A stretch of DNA of 50,766 bases from Bifidobacteriaceae bacterium (GTDB taxonomy: Bacteria; Actinomycetota; Actinomycetes; Actinomycetales; Bifidobacteriaceae), in NCBI GenBank assembly GCA_029227215.1, contig JAQXZM010000056.1, forward strand, positions 1 through 50,766, written 5' to 3'. Positions 27,852-37,567 of this stretch are shown here, one piece after another. The notes under the pieces are model-generated. The model was not told where the DNA came from and ran no database searches. It saw only the letters and a list, made by a program, of their open reading frames with translations. Made by a program: the position numbers and the translations under genes. Positions within the stretch are counted from its first letter, which is position 1; each line of letters starts with the position of its first letter.

Positions 27852-30455
27852 ATGCCTTTCATTGACATCGACTGGCTGCGCAGCCATGTGGCGGTTCCGC
27901 AGGACGAGACGTACGCGCAGCTCGCCAAGGACCTCGTGCGCGTGGGCCTTGAGGAAGAGGAAATCCACACATCGTCCGTCACCGGGCCCATCGTGGTGGG
28001 CTATGTGGTGGATGCCACGCCTGAGCCGCAGAAGAACGGCAAGATCATCAACTGGTGCCATGTGGACGTGGGCGACAAGTACAACGAGACCGACGAGAAC
28101 GGCAACAAGGTGCCGCGCGGCATCGTGTGCGGCGCACCGAACATGCGCGCCGGCGAAAAGGTCGTCGTGACCCTGCCTGGCGCCGTGCTGCCCGGCGATT
28201 TCCAGATCCAGCCGCGCAAGACCTACGGCCACATCTCCAACGGCATGTGCGCCTCGGAGCGCGAGCTCGGCCTGGGAAGCGACCACAACGGCATCATCCT
28301 GCTGTCGGAACGCGGCTACACCCAGGAGGAGTACGACGCTATCAAGCCCGGCGACGATGCGATCAAGCTGCTCCATATGGACGAGCCGCTGCTCGAGATC
28401 AACATCACGCCGGACCGCGGCTATGCGTTCTCGTACCGTGGCGTGGCCCGCGAGTTCCACAACTCCACCGGCGCGGCGTTCACCGACCCGGTGGATGCGC
28501 TCAACGAGGCGGCGCCCGTCGTGCCCGCCGGCAAGCCCACCGACGTCGAAGTGATTGTGGACGACGCCAACCCGATCCACGGCGTGCCCGGATGCGACCG
28601 CTACTATGCGCGCACCGTGCGCGGCTTCGACCCCGCCGCCAAGTCACCGGCATGGCTGCAGCACCGCCTGCTGCGCGCCGGCATGCGCCCGATCTCGCTC
28701 GCCGTGGACGTGACGAACTACGTGATGCTCGACCTGGGCCAGCCGATGCACGCCTACGACCTCGACAAGCTGTGCCCGCCGATCGTGGTGCGCCGCGCGA
28801 AGGAAGGCGAGAAGCTCACGACGCTCGACGGCAAGACGCACGAACTGTCGACCGAGGACCTTCTCATCACCGATTCCCCCGATGGCAAGCAAGGCAGCCG
28901 CATCATGGGCCTTGCCGGCGTGATGGGCGGCCTGTATGGCGAGGTGACGAGCGAGACGAAGAACATCCTGCTCGAAGCCGCGCACTTCGACCAGGTCACG
29001 ATCGCCCGCTCCGCGCGCCGCCACAAGACGCCGTCCGAGGCATCCCGCCGCTTCGAGCGCGGTGTGGACACCGAGCTGCAGCCCGCCGCCGCGCAGATGG
29101 CCGCCGACCTGCTCACCAAGTACGCCGGCGGCGAGGCCAGCGCCACGCCGACCGACTACAACACGGTGCCGCGTCGCCAGACCATCCGCTTCAAGACCAG
29201 CGAAGTGGAGCGTCTCACCGGGCTGGAGCTGAGCATCGACCGCATCTCCGAGATCCTCACCGACATCGGCTGCCGCCTGGGCGGCGGTGGCAACGGCGAG
29301 CTGACGGTCGCCGCCCCCAGCTGGAGGCCGGACCTCAACGAGCCATGCGACCTCGTGGAGGAAGTCGCCCGCATCGAGGGCTATGACTCCATCCCCACCA
29401 CCGTGCCGCCGGTGCCCGCCGGCAACGTGGGCCTGACCGCCGACCAGCAGCGCAAGCGCATGGTCGCCGACACGCTCGCGGAGTACGGCCTCGTCGAGAC
29501 GCTCACCTACCCGTTCGTCGGTGACGCCGATTACAAGGCGTTCGCGTTCGACCCGGACGCCGAGAAGCCCTACAGCGTGGAGATCGCGAACCCGCTCGCC
29601 GGCGACAGGCCGTTCCTGCGCCGCAACATCCTCATCACGCTCGCCCTCACCGTGCAGCGCAACATCCGCCGCGGCATCGACAACGTGAGCCTGTACGAGC
29701 TCGGCCACGTGTTCCTCGCCGACCCGAAGGCGCCGCCGGTGCCCGCGCTGCCCGGTGGCGTCAAGCCCACCGACGAGCAGCTCGCCGCGCTTGACGCCGG
29801 CCTGCCCAAGCAGCCGCTTCACGTGGCGGGCATCCTCACCGGCCTTGCCGAGGACGACGGCTGGCTGGGCGACAAGCGCCCCGTGGATTGGAGCGACGCC
29901 GTGGAAGCGGTGCGCCGCATCTCCGACCGCCTGGGCGCGGGCCTGCGCCTTGTGCAGCCGCCGGCAGGCGTGGCGGTGCCCGAGCAGTGGCATCCCGGTC
30001 GCTATGCCGCGGTGCAGCTGGCGGACGGCACGATGGTGGGCCGCGTGGGCGAGTTCCACCCGCGTGTGAACGAGGCTCTGGGCTTCCCGCAGCATTCCGC
30101 GGCGTTCGAGCTCGACCTGACCGCCATTTTCGCCGGCGTGGCATACGCGCCGCTGCAGGCGAAGCCGGTCTCCACGTTCCCGCCGGTCAAGCAGGACTTT
30201 GCGTTCACCGTGGACGACGCCGTGACCTCCGACGAGATCGAGGGCGCCATCCGCAAGGCGGCGGGCGATGACCTCGAGGACGTGCGCCTGTTCGACGTGT
30301 TCACCGGCGGCCAGCTGGGGGAGGGCAAGAAGTCCCTCGCCTACTCGGTGACGTTCCGTTCGCCCACCAAGACGCTTTCGGGCGACGATGCCGACGCGCT
30401 GCGCCAGCAGATCGTGGACGAGTGCGCCAAGCTGGGAGCGCAGCTGCGCGCATAA
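27852..30455 (+). CDS. pheT: Phenylalanyl-tRNA synthetase, beta subunit
   Basis: 867 residues, a little longer than the usual 790-830. It holds the tRNA-binding and editing parts of the synthetase. From the N-terminus these are an EMAP-like tRNA-binding domain (GIVCGAPNMRAGEKVVVTLPG), the B3/B4 editing domain (DVTNYVMLDLGQPMHAYD), B5 (near RFKTSEVERLTG), the inactive catalytic-like core and the C-terminal ferredoxin-fold anticodon-binding domain (FPPVKQDFAFTVDDAV to the end). ATG 27852 has GGGGGAGTGAG upstream and overlaps the end of the pheS ribosome-binding context, so the pair is co-translated. A strong terminator follows 86 bp downstream. Confidence 0.97.
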   Translation: MPFIDIDWLRSHVAVPQDETYAQLAKDLVRVGLEEEEIHTSSVTGPIVVGYVVDATPEPQKNGKIINWCHVDVGDKYNETDENGNKVPRGIVCGAPNMRAGEKVVVTLPGAVLPGDFQIQPRKTYGHISNGMCASERELGLGSDHNGIILLSERGYTQEEYDAIKPGDDAIKLLHMDEPLLEINITPDRGYAFSYRGVAREFHNSTGAAFTDPVDALNEAAPVVPAGKPTDVEVIVDDANPIHGVPGCDRYYARTVRGFDPAAKSPAWLQHRLLRAGMRPISLAVDVTNYVMLDLGQPMHAYDLDKLCPPIVVRRAKEGEKLTTLDGKTHELSTEDLLITDSPDGKQGSRIMGLAGVMGGLYGEVTSETKNILLEAAHFDQVTIARSARRHKTPSEASRRFERGVDTELQPAAAQMAADLLTKYAGGEASATPTDYNTVPRRQTIRFKTSEVERLTGLELSIDRISEILTDIGCRLGGGGNGELTVAAPSWRPDLNEPCDLVEEVARIEGYDSIPTTVPPVPAGNVGLTADQQRKRMVADTLAEYGLVETLTYPFVGDADYKAFAFDPDAEKPYSVEIANPLAGDRPFLRRNILITLALTVQRNIRRGIDNVSLYELGHVFLADPKAPPVPALPGGVKPTDEQLAALDAGLPKQPLHVAGILTGLAEDDGWLGDKRPVDWSDAVEAVRRISDRLGAGLRLVQPPAGVAVPEQWHPGRYAAVQLADGTMVGRVGEFHPRVNEALGFPQHSAAFELDLTAIFAGVAYAPLQAKPVSTFPPVKQDFAFTVDDAVTSDEIEGAIRKAAGDDLEDVRLFDVFTGGQLGEGKKSLAYSVTFRSPTKTLSGDDADALRQQIVDECAKLGAQLRA

Positions 30456-30477
30456 CGTAGCGGTGCTTGCGGCTGCC

Positions 30478-30540
30478 GGCGGCGGTATTGCGCTGCAGCG
30501 TTGTTCCGCAGCGGGTATTGCTGGGCGGCGGTTTGCTGAT
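30478..30540. repeat. Degenerate repeats of about 13-17 bp 3' of pheT
   Basis: Variants of a GCGGTATTGCTG-like unit occur about four times between the pheT stop and its terminator. The period is irregular, so this is a weak case. Confidence 0.35.
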
Positions 30541-30578
30541 AGGGGCCGGTCATGCACCTGTGCATGACCGGCCCTTTG
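30541..30578 (+). terminator. Rho-independent terminator of pheST
   Basis: A perfect 14-bp stem (30543-30556 with 30561-30574) around a 4-nt loop, followed by TTTG. Confidence 0.8.
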
Positions 30579-30750
30579 CGTGCGCCGTGGATCATGGGCC
30601 AGGCGATTGTGAATCGGAGCCGGTTTCCCGTGGTGGATTGCGCTGTGAGCATGATGCAATCGTGCAATCAGACGGCTTTCAGGAAGATTTCTATAATGGC
30701 TTTCACAGCGAACGGTAGCGCGGACGACAACCGATGAGGAAGGCAATGCG

Positions 30751-31518
30751 ATGACGAACATCAACGGGCACGATCCCAACGCAGCGGCAGGGGCCGCGGA
30801 TGGCAATGGCTCCGCCCGCCCTGCGTATGGCGCCATGCAAAGCGATTACCCTGGCTGGAACCCGTACCTGTACGGCGCGCCGGATGCGTCGCAGTCCGGA
30901 TCCGCGGCGAACGCCGCAGCGAACAATGCGGCGGCGGGGCCGAACGCGCAAGGCGCCTACGGTGCCAACCCATCCGGTTCGGGCACCAATGGATATGGCC
31001 CCAATGGGTATGGAGCCAACGGGTACGGCTCCAACGGATACGGCCGCGGGGGCAACCCCAACGCCGGCAACCGGCAGGGGATGGGCGACGGGAGCCGAGC
31101 GAACGGCACCGACCAGGACGATGGCAACATCATGTGGACCCCCTATGGCCCGCTGAACCTCGACGACCCCAAGCAGAACCCGTGGTATGGCAAGTGGGAT
31201 TCGGTCGCCATCGTCGCGTTCATCTCCACATTCTTCATTCCTTTCGTGGGACTGGTGCTCGGCTGCTTCTCGATGCACCGCACCCGTGTGTTCCACATGA
31301 AGGGCAGGGGGCTCGCCATCGCATCCATCGTGATCAGCGTGGCGCTCATCATCCTGGAGTTCTACCTGGTGCGCAGCGGCATTTACGGGCAGTTCCTTGA
31401 GACGATCAGCGGCGCGTCGGGCGGCGCTTCCGGCGGCACGGGTTCCGCGCCGGCGCCCAGCGGCAGCACGGGCGGAAGCGCTTCGAGCAGTGCCTCTGCC
31501 GGCGTGTATTCCGCGTGA
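30751..31518 (+). CDS. DUF4190-type membrane protein with NGYGx repeats
   Basis: 255 residues. The first 130 are Asn/Gly/Ala/Tyr-rich, probably disordered and cytoplasmic, and contain four NGYGx pentapeptide repeats. Two membrane helices follow near residues 150-210 (VAIVAFISTFFIPFVGLVLGCFSM and GLAIASIVISVALIILEFYLV), with the HRTRVFHMKGRGLAIASI loop typical of DUF4190 proteins. A Gly/Ser-rich tail ends the protein. The role is unknown. ATG 30751 is preceded by GAGGAAGG. It is alone between the pheST terminator and a 16-bp tandem array. Confidence 0.75.
   Translation: MTNINGHDPNAAAGAADGNGSARPAYGAMQSDYPGWNPYLYGAPDASQSGSAANAAANNAAAGPNAQGAYGANPSGSGTNGYGPNGYGANGYGSNGYGRGGNPNAGNRQGMGDGSRANGTDQDDGNIMWTPYGPLNLDDPKQNPWYGKWDSVAIVAFISTFFIPFVGLVLGCFSMHRTRVFHMKGRGLAIASIVISVALIILEFYLVRSGIYGQFLETISGASGGASGGTGSAPAPSGSTGGSASSSASAGVYSA
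30988..31047 (+). repeat. Coding 15-bp tandem array, 4 units (NGYGx)
   Basis: In-frame 15-bp units start at 30988, 31003, 31018 and 31033, each encoding NGYG plus one variable residue. Confidence 0.75.
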
Positions 31519-31525
31519 TGCCTGA

Positions 31526-31637
31526 GTGCCGCTCGGCAATCGCACTGGCTGCCGGGCGAGACGCTCGGCATTCGTGACGCCTGGCAAACATGACGTTTGG
31601 CAAACGTGACGTCTGGCAATCGTGGTGTCAGGCGTTC
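31526..31637. repeat. 16-bp tandem array, 7 units
   Basis: Seven consecutive 16-bp units (consensus near GTGACGCTTGGCAATC) fill the 112 bp starting 8 bp after the DUF4190 gene stop. Units 4-6 (31574-31621) are most alike; unit 2 is the most diverged. The array ends 78 bp before the ARG box upstream of argC. Confidence 0.85.
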
Positions 31638-31715
31638 GTGCACGCCGCGTCGTCGCGTCCCGTGTTTCAGGATTGTGACGGCGCGGCGTGTCGGATTTTG
31701 AGTTCCGCCCCGTTC

Positions 31716-31733
31716 TATGCATAATTATGCATA
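31716..31733. promoter_or_regulatory. ARG box: perfect 18-bp palindrome upstream of argC
   Basis: TATGCATAATTATGCATA equals its own reverse complement over 18 bp and is in the most AT-rich spot before the arginine genes. Arginine repressors bind 18-bp AT-rich palindromes. A second partial site, CATA-N5-TATG, lies at 31740-31752, in the place expected for a tandem ARG box. The argR gene is in the same cluster. Confidence 0.75.
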
Positions 31734-31815
31734 TATTTACATATTCCTTATGCGATGCGCGCCAAGCGGGCTCACGGCAGCTTGCACCGCACCGCCCGGA
31801 GCGGAAGGAGCGGCT

Positions 31816-32910
31816 GTGGGAAAGCTCACGGTGGCAGTGGCTGGCGCCACAGGGTACGCAGGCGGGGAAGCGCTGCGCATCCTCGCGCAGCATCCCAATT
31901 TCGAAGTGACGTGCGTGGCGGGGCATTCCACCGCAGGGCAGAGCTTCGCGCAGTTCGCGCCGCATATCCCGCAGCTCGCCGGGCTCACCGTGCAGGACTC
32001 CACGCCGCAGAACCTCAACGGGCACGACGTCATCATCCTCGCCCTGCCGCACGGGGCGTCCGGTGCACTCGCCGCGCAGCTCGACCCGCAGAGCATCGTC
32101 ATCGACCTGGGCGCCGACCACCGCCTGGAGCAGAAGAGCGCCTGGGACGCCTTCTATGGCGGCGACTTCTACGAGCATTGGACCTATGGCATGCCCGAGC
32201 TCATCGTAGGCAAGAACGCCGATGGCTCCTACAAGCGTCAGCGTGAGCAGCTGCCCGGCGCCAAGCGCATCGCAGGGCCGGGGTGCAACGTGACTGCCAC
32301 GACGCTCGCTATGCAGCCGGGCATCGCCGAAGGCCTCGTGGATCCGCGCGGCATCGTCGCCGATCTCGTCGTCGGATATTCCGGCGCGGGCAAGAGTCTC
32401 AAGAAGCCGTACCTGCTCGCCTCCGAGGCGTTGCAGTCCGCGCTTCCGTACTCCGTCGCCGGCAAGCACCGTCACATCCCCGAGATCTTGCAGAACTTCG
32501 CGCATGCCGCCGGGCTCACCGCCGCGGACGCCGACCGTTTCACTCTCGGCTTCACCCCGATCCTCGCACCCATGTCGCGCGGCATCCTCGCTACGGTGAG
32601 CGCACCGCTCACCGACAAGGCGCAAGGCCTCACCGACGAGCAGATCCGCGAGGTGTGGCTCCATGCCTACGAAGGCCAGCAGTTCATCTGCATGCTGCCC
32701 GAGGGCATGCTGCCCGCCACCGGCAACGTGCTGGGCTCAAACGCCGCCCACATCCAGGTGGCGGTGGACCGCCATTCGCAAAGACTCTACGCATTCAGCG
32801 CCATCGACAACCTCAACCGCGGCACCGCGGGGCAGGCCATCGAATCACTCAACATCGCCCTTGGGCTCGACGAGTCCACCGGCCTGACCAAGATCGGAGT
32901 AGCACCGTGA
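31816..32910 (+). CDS. argC: N-acetyl-gamma-glutamyl-phosphate reductase
   Basis: 364 residues. It reduces N-acetylglutamyl phosphate to the semialdehyde with NADPH, the third step of arginine synthesis. The NADP-binding motif AVAGATGYAGGEALRIL is at the N-terminus, and catalytic Cys157 is in IAGPGCNVTAT. HRHIPEI and GNVLGSNAAHIQVAVD lie in the C-terminal part. The start is GTG 31816 with AAGGAG 8 nt upstream; the in-frame ATG at 31717 lies within the ARG box. It is the first gene of the cluster and shares GTGA with the argJ start. Confidence 0.96.
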   Translation: MGKLTVAVAGATGYAGGEALRILAQHPNFEVTCVAGHSTAGQSFAQFAPHIPQLAGLTVQDSTPQNLNGHDVIILALPHGASGALAAQLDPQSIVIDLGADHRLEQKSAWDAFYGGDFYEHWTYGMPELIVGKNADGSYKRQREQLPGAKRIAGPGCNVTATTLAMQPGIAEGLVDPRGIVADLVVGYSGAGKSLKKPYLLASEALQSALPYSVAGKHRHIPEILQNFAHAAGLTAADADRFTLGFTPILAPMSRGILATVSAPLTDKAQGLTDEQIREVWLHAYEGQQFICMLPEGMLPATGNVLGSNAAHIQVAVDRHSQRLYAFSAIDNLNRGTAGQAIESLNIALGLDESTGLTKIGVAP

Positions 32911-34085
32911 GCGTCGTATTTCCCCAAGGATTCAGCACCGCATCCATCGCGGCGGGCATCTCGGCCGTCGAAGGCAAGAAGGATCTCGCCCTCGTCGTCA
33001 ACAACGGTCCGCTTGACGCGGCGGCAGGCGTGTTCACCTCGAACCGTTTCTGCGCCGCACCCGTGCAGTGGTCCCGCAAGGCCGTCGCCGACGGTCACCT
33101 GCGCGGCGTGATCCTCAACTCCGGTTGCGCCAACGCGTGCACCGGCAAGGCAGGCTACGACCAGGCCGCCAAGGAAGCCGAGACCTTCGCTTCCCTCGCC
33201 GGCTTCGACTCGCCGTCCGACGTCGCCGTGTGCTCCACCGGCATGATCGGAGACCTGCTGCCGCTCGACAACCTGCTCAACGGCCTCAAGACCGCGTACC
33301 CCACGCTCGCAAGCACCCCTGAGGCGGGCCGCGAGTCGTCCATCGCCATCCTCACCACCGACACGCATCCCAAGACCGTCGAGATCGAAGGCGCCAACGG
33401 CTACCACATCGGCGGCATGGTCAAGGGCTCCGGCATGATCGCCCCGCAGCTGGCGACAATGCTATGCGTCATCACCACCGACGCCGTCGTGACCCCCGAG
33501 CAGATGCACGCCGCACTGGAGCATGGCGCCGAATACAGCTTCAACCGCATCGACGTGGACGGTTGCATGTCCACCAACGACACCGTGCTGCTCCTCGCCT
33601 CCGGCGCATCCGGCGTGACGCCCGACCCGCAGGAGTTCGCCGATAACATCGCCAAGGCAACCGCAAGCCTCGCCCGCCAGATCGTGGGCGACGGCGAAGG
33701 CGCCTCCCACGACATCCGCGTCAAGGTCACCGGCGCCACCAGCGAGGACGCCGCGCTCGCCTGCGCCCGTGCCGTGGCGGCAAGCAACCTGCTCAAGTGC
33801 GCCATCTGCGGCAACGACCCCAACTGGGGCCGTGTCGTGAGCTCCTTGGGCACCGTGCCCGCCGACGTGGCGCCCTACGACCCGAACGACGTGACGGTGG
33901 ACGTCAACGGCGTGCGCGTGTGCGACGGCGGCAAGCCCGGCGAGCCGCGCGACCTCGTGCACATGGAGGACCGCGAAGTGCACATCGACATCGACCTCAA
34001 CCCCGGTTCCGCCGGCGAGGCGACGGTGTGGACCGACGACCTCACCCACGAGTACGTGCACATCAACGCGGACTACGAGTCCTGA
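32907..34085 (+). CDS. argJ: Glutamate N-acetyltransferase / amino-acid acetyltransferase
   Basis: 392 residues. ArgJ moves the acetyl group from N-acetylornithine back to glutamate, so the pathway is cyclic. The self-cleavage site is the Thr in APQLATMLCV (Thr184 from GTG 32907); after cleavage the two chains form the active enzyme. NSGCANACTGKAGY and CAICGNDPNWGRV are also typical. The GTG start overlaps the argC stop (GTGA). A gap of 117 bp with 16-bp repeats separates it from argB. Confidence 0.96.
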   Translation: MSVVFPQGFSTASIAAGISAVEGKKDLALVVNNGPLDAAAGVFTSNRFCAAPVQWSRKAVADGHLRGVILNSGCANACTGKAGYDQAAKEAETFASLAGFDSPSDVAVCSTGMIGDLLPLDNLLNGLKTAYPTLASTPEAGRESSIAILTTDTHPKTVEIEGANGYHIGGMVKGSGMIAPQLATMLCVITTDAVVTPEQMHAALEHGAEYSFNRIDVDGCMSTNDTVLLLASGASGVTPDPQEFADNIAKATASLARQIVGDGEGASHDIRVKVTGATSEDAALACARAVAASNLLKCAICGNDPNWGRVVSSLGTVPADVAPYDPNDVTVDVNGVRVCDGGKPGEPRDLVHMEDREVHIDIDLNPGSAGEATVWTDDLTHEYVHINADYES

Positions 34086-34136
34086 TCCGTTCCACGGTGC
34101 GGCCTGTTCACAGCACCAGCAGAAAGCGAACAGAGA

Positions 34137-34199
34137 GCAGCCGACGGAAATAACGTCGACAGAAAACAACGTCGACAGAAAAGCCGATAGAAAAGAAGA
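34137..34199. repeat. 16-bp tandem repeats in the argJ-argB gap
   Basis: Two nearly identical 16-bp units (AACGTCGACAGAAAAC, at 34153 and 34169) are flanked by one diverged copy on each side. The argB ribosome binding site lies in or beside the last copy. Confidence 0.65.
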
Positions 34200-34202
34200 C
34201 AC

Positions 34203-35159
34203 ATGAGCGAATTGAAAGGCCCGGGGTATCACATCGACGTCCACGCCGATCTGACCGCCGACCAGAAGGCAGAGGTGCTCATCGAAGCGCTGCCGTGGCT
34301 TGAGGAATTCTCCGGCCAGAGGGTCGTCATCAAGTACGGCGGCAACGCCATGGTCAACGAGCGCCTCAAGCAGGCGTTCGCCGAAGACATGGTGTTCCTC
34401 CACCAGGTGGGCATGCACCCCATCGTCGTGCACGGCGGAGGCCCCCAGATCTCCAAGATGCTGGCGGCGCTTGGCATCAAGTCCGAGTTCAAGGGCGGCC
34501 TGCGTGTCACCACGCCCGAGGCGATGGACGTGGTGCGCATGGTGCTCACCGGCAAGGTGTCCCGCGAGCTCGTGGACCTCATCAACTCCCACCGTCCGCT
34601 CGCCGTCGGCATGAGCGGCGAGGACGGCGGCCTGTTCACCGCCGTCAAGCGCAAGCCCGTCATCGACGGCGTGCCCACCGACATCGGCCTCGTGGGAGAC
34701 GTGATCAGCGTCGATGCCTCCGCCGTGGAGGACCTCATCGCAGCCGGGCGCATCCCGGTCGTGAGCTCCGTGGCCCCGGACGAGGACGACGCCACCCAGG
34801 TGCTCAACGTCAACGCGGATTCCGCCGCGGCGGCGCTCGCCTCGGCGGTGGGTGCGCGCAAGCTCGTCATCCTCACCGACGTCGAAGGCCTGTACGCCGA
34901 CTGGCCCGACAAGGACTCCCTCGTCGGCCGCATCGGCACCTCCACGCTGCAAGACATGATGGCGGACCTGGAAAGCGGCATGAGGCCCAAGATGGAAGCG
35001 TGCATCCGCGCCGTCGACAACGGCGTGGAGGAAGCCCATGTGATCGACGGGCGACGACCCCATTCGTTGCTCAACGAGATTTTCACCCGGGATGGCATCG
35101 GCACGATGGTCGTGCCTGGAGAAGGAATAGAGATGAGGAGCCACTATGGCACAGTCTGA
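34203..35159 (+). CDS. argB: Acetylglutamate kinase
   Basis: 318 residues. It phosphorylates N-acetylglutamate, the committed and usually arginine-inhibited step. Amino-acid kinase landmarks are [35 protein letters not shown] and [25 protein letters not shown]. The N-terminal helix ([14 protein letters not shown]) is the kind found in hexameric, arginine-sensitive kinases, so feedback control is likely. ATG 34203 follows an AAAGAAG site inside a repeat. The argD start lies 14 nt before its stop. Confidence 0.96.
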   Translation: MSELKGPGYHIDVHADLTADQKAEVLIEALPWLEEFSGQRVVIKYGGNAMVNERLKQAFAEDMVFLHQVGMHPIVVHGGGPQISKMLAALGIKSEFKGGLRVTTPEAMDVVRMVLTGKVSRELVDLINSHRPLAVGMSGEDGGLFTAVKRKPVIDGVPTDIGLVGDVISVDASAVEDLIAAGRIPVVSSVAPDEDDATQVLNVNADSAAAALASAVGARKLVILTDVEGLYADWPDKDSLVGRIGTSTLQDMMADLESGMRPKMEACIRAVDNGVEEAHVIDGRRPHSLLNEIFTRDGIGTMVVPGEGIEMRSHYGTV

Positions 35160-36426
35160 CGACACCGCATTGGAGACGCTCGGCCCGAAGGATGCCGCGC
35201 TGCTCCAGCAATACAGCGACGTCCACATGAACGTGTTCGGCACGCCGCTGCGCGTCATGGACCATGCGAAGGGCACGCGCATCTGGGACGTCGATGGCAA
35301 CGAATACCTCGACTTCCTCGGCGGCATCGCTGTGAACTCCTTGGGCTACGGCCACCCCGCATGGATCAAGGCGCTCACCGACCAGGCGAACAAGGTCGCC
35401 CATACCTCGAACTACTTCGCCACCGTGCCGCAGATCACGCTGGCATCCAAGCTCATCGAGAAGGCGGGGGCCCCCGAGGGCTCGCTCGTCTACTTCGGCA
35501 ACTCCGGTGCCGAAGCGAACGAAGCCGCGATGAAGCTTGCCAAGCTTCACGGCAACACGCTGCCGAACAACACCGGCAAGCCGGCCCGCATCATCGCCCT
35601 GACCCATGCGTTCCATGGCAGGACGCTCGGCGCGCTCTCCATCACCTGGAAGCCCGTCATCCGCGAGCAGTTCGAGCCGCTCGTGCCCGGCGCCCAGTTC
35701 GTCGAGGCCGGCAACGTGCAGGCATTGCAGGACGCGTTCGACGCCAGCGACGAGCAGGGTCCAGTCGCCGCCGTCATCATGGAGCTCATCCAAGGCGAGG
35801 CGGGCGTGCTGCCCGTGGGCGCCGAATTCGTCAAGGCGGCGCGCCAGCTGTGCGACGAGCACCATGCGCTCCTCATCATCGATGAAGTGCAGACCGGCAT
35901 CGGCCGCACCGGCGAATGGTTCGCCTTCCAGCGCGAGGACCTCTCCGGCGGCATCACGCCGGACGCGGTGACCTTCGCCAAGGGCGTGGCGGGCGGCTTC
36001 CCGATGGGCGGTCTCATCGCCTTCGGCAAGCGCAACGCATCGCTGTTCACCCCCGGCTCCCACGGCTCCACGTTCGCCGGCAACCCGCTGGGATGCGCGT
36101 GCGGCGTGGCGACGCTCGACACCATCGAATCCGAGGGTCTGCTCGCCAACGCCGAGGAACGCGGCGCTCAGCTGCGCGCCGGGATCGATGCCTGCGGCAA
36201 CCCGCTCTTCGAGCTTTCCCGCGGCAGGGGACTGCTCAACGCCGTGGTGCTCACCCACCCGTGCGCGCATGCCGCCGCGAACTGGGCGTTGGAACATGGC
36301 CTCATCGTCAACCCGGTAGCGCCGAACGCGCTGCGCATGGCGCCACCGCTCGTCGTCTCGAAGGACGACGTGGACGAAGCCGTGAGCATCCTCGCCCAGA
36401 TCCCCGCCGACCTGCCGGACGACTGA
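35146..36426 (+). CDS. argD: Acetylornithine aminotransferase
   Basis: 426 residues. A PLP class III aminotransferase that converts N-acetylglutamate semialdehyde to N-acetylornithine with glutamate. The sequence shows [46 protein letters not shown], the PLP lysine in [14 protein letters not shown], and [16 protein letters not shown] 35146 overlaps argB by 14 nt, which suggests coupling. A 22-bp direct repeat follows 2 bp after the stop. Confidence 0.95.
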   Translation: MAQSDDTALETLGPKDAALLQQYSDVHMNVFGTPLRVMDHAKGTRIWDVDGNEYLDFLGGIAVNSLGYGHPAWIKALTDQANKVAHTSNYFATVPQITLASKLIEKAGAPEGSLVYFGNSGAEANEAAMKLAKLHGNTLPNNTGKPARIIALTHAFHGRTLGALSITWKPVIREQFEPLVPGAQFVEAGNVQALQDAFDASDEQGPVAAVIMELIQGEAGVLPVGAEFVKAARQLCDEHHALLIIDEVQTGIGRTGEWFAFQREDLSGGITPDAVTFAKGVAGGFPMGGLIAFGKRNASLFTPGSHGSTFAGNPLGCACGVATLDTIESEGLLANAEERGAQLRAGIDACGNPLFELSRGRGLLNAVVLTHPCAHAAANWALEHGLIVNPVAPNALRMAPPLVVSKDDVDEAVSILAQIPADLPDD

Positions 36427-36428
36427 GG

Positions 36429-36484
36429 CCACGCAGCCAAGCGAAGATTTCCATGCGGCCGAGCGAAGATTTCAGCGAAGATTA
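36429..36484. repeat. 22-bp direct repeat, 2.5 units, 3' of argD
   Basis: Units 36429-36450 and 36451-36472 differ at three positions, and a 12-bp partial copy (AGCGAAGATTA core) follows. They lie just upstream of the argF promoter. Confidence 0.75.
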
Positions 36485-36504
36485 CACCGCGCCGTCGTTT
36501 CGGC

Positions 36505-36510
36505 TACTGT
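36505..36510 (+). promoter_or_regulatory. Candidate -10 (TACTGT) of argF
   Basis: TACTGT stands about 80 bp before argF in the only sizeable gap (166 bp) between argD and argF. TTACAC 17 bp upstream is a weak -35. An internal promoter here would let argFR be read separately. Confidence 0.35.
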
Positions 36511-36592
36511 AGACACGTATCGGTGACGGGCGCGGGTCCAGCCTCGTGACTGCATGCCGTGCCCCGCCACCACTCAGAGAAGGAATCCATCC

Positions 36593-37567
36593 ATGACACA
36601 TCAGTTGCGTCACATGCTTCGCGACGACGACATCACCCATGAGGAGCAAAAGCAGATCCTCAAGCTGGGCATGAAGTTCCGCGAAAACCGTTTCTACTCC
36701 CAGCCCTTCGCCGGTCCGCAGGCGGTGGCGGTGCTGTTCGACAAGAACAGCACCCGCACCCGTTCCAGCTTCTCCATCGGCGTCTCCGAGCTGGGCGGCT
36801 ACCCGCTCGTCATCGACAAGTCCAGCTCCCAGCTGGGCCGCGGCGAGCCGATCGCGGACACCTCCCGCGTGCTCACCCGCATGGCGTACACCATCGTGTG
36901 GCGCACCTACGGCCAGGACCGCGTCGAGGAGATGGCGAAGTACGCCACCGTGCCAGTGATCAACGCCCTGACCGACGACTTCCACCCCTGCCAGGTGCTC
37001 GCCGACTTCCTCACGATCGCCCAGTTCCGCGGCGGCGTGGACGAGTTGAAGAACAAGACGATCGCCTACGTGGGCGACGCCGCCAACAACATGTCCAACT
37101 CCTACCTGCTCGCGGGCGCCGTCGCCGGCATGGACGTGCGCGTCGCCGGCCCGCAGGGATTCCTGCCCCGCAAGGACATCGTCGAGGACGCCAAGCGCAT
37201 CGCCGCACAGAACGGCGGCAGCATCCTCGTCACCACCGATCCGCGCGAAGCCGTGGACGGCGCCGACTGCGTGTTCACCGACACATGGGTGTCGATGGGC
37301 GAGGAAGCCGAATACGCGATCCGCTCCAAGCCGTTCTGGGACTACCAGGTCAACGACAAGCTCATGAGCTACGCCAAGCCCGACGCACTGTTCCAGCATT
37401 GCCTGCCTGCATACCGTGGCAAGGAAGTGACGCCGTCCGTCATCGACGGACCGCAGTCCGTTGTGTGGGACGAGGCGGAGAACCGACTCCACGCGCAGAA
37501 GGCCCTCATGACCTGGCTCATCGCTTGGCAGCGCGAGGACCCGTCCCTGCTGGGGGAGTGCGCATGA
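36593..37567 (+). CDS. argF: Ornithine carbamoyltransferase
   Basis: 324 residues. It joins carbamoyl phosphate and ornithine to make citrulline. The carbamoyl phosphate site STRTRSSF, the stretch FHPCQVLADFLTI and the ornithine site FQHCLPAYRGKEV are visible. ATG 36593 follows AGAAGGA; the open frame extends upstream without similarity. The argR start overlaps the stop (ATGA). Confidence 0.96.
   Translation: MTHQLRHMLRDDDITHEEQKQILKLGMKFRENRFYSQPFAGPQAVAVLFDKNSTRTRSSFSIGVSELGGYPLVIDKSSSQLGRGEPIADTSRVLTRMAYTIVWRTYGQDRVEEMAKYATVPVINALTDDFHPCQVLADFLTIAQFRGGVDELKNKTIAYVGDAANNMSNSYLLAGAVAGMDVRVAGPQGFLPRKDIVEDAKRIAAQNGGSILVTTDPREAVDGADCVFTDTWVSMGEEAEYAIRSKPFWDYQVNDKLMSYAKPDALFQHCLPAYRGKEVTPSVIDGPQSVVWDEAENRLHAQKALMTWLIAWQREDPSLLGECA

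Noticed and set aside
31526-31637. 16-bp array as a CRISPR
   Set aside because: Units are contiguous with no spacers, and no cas gene is nearby.
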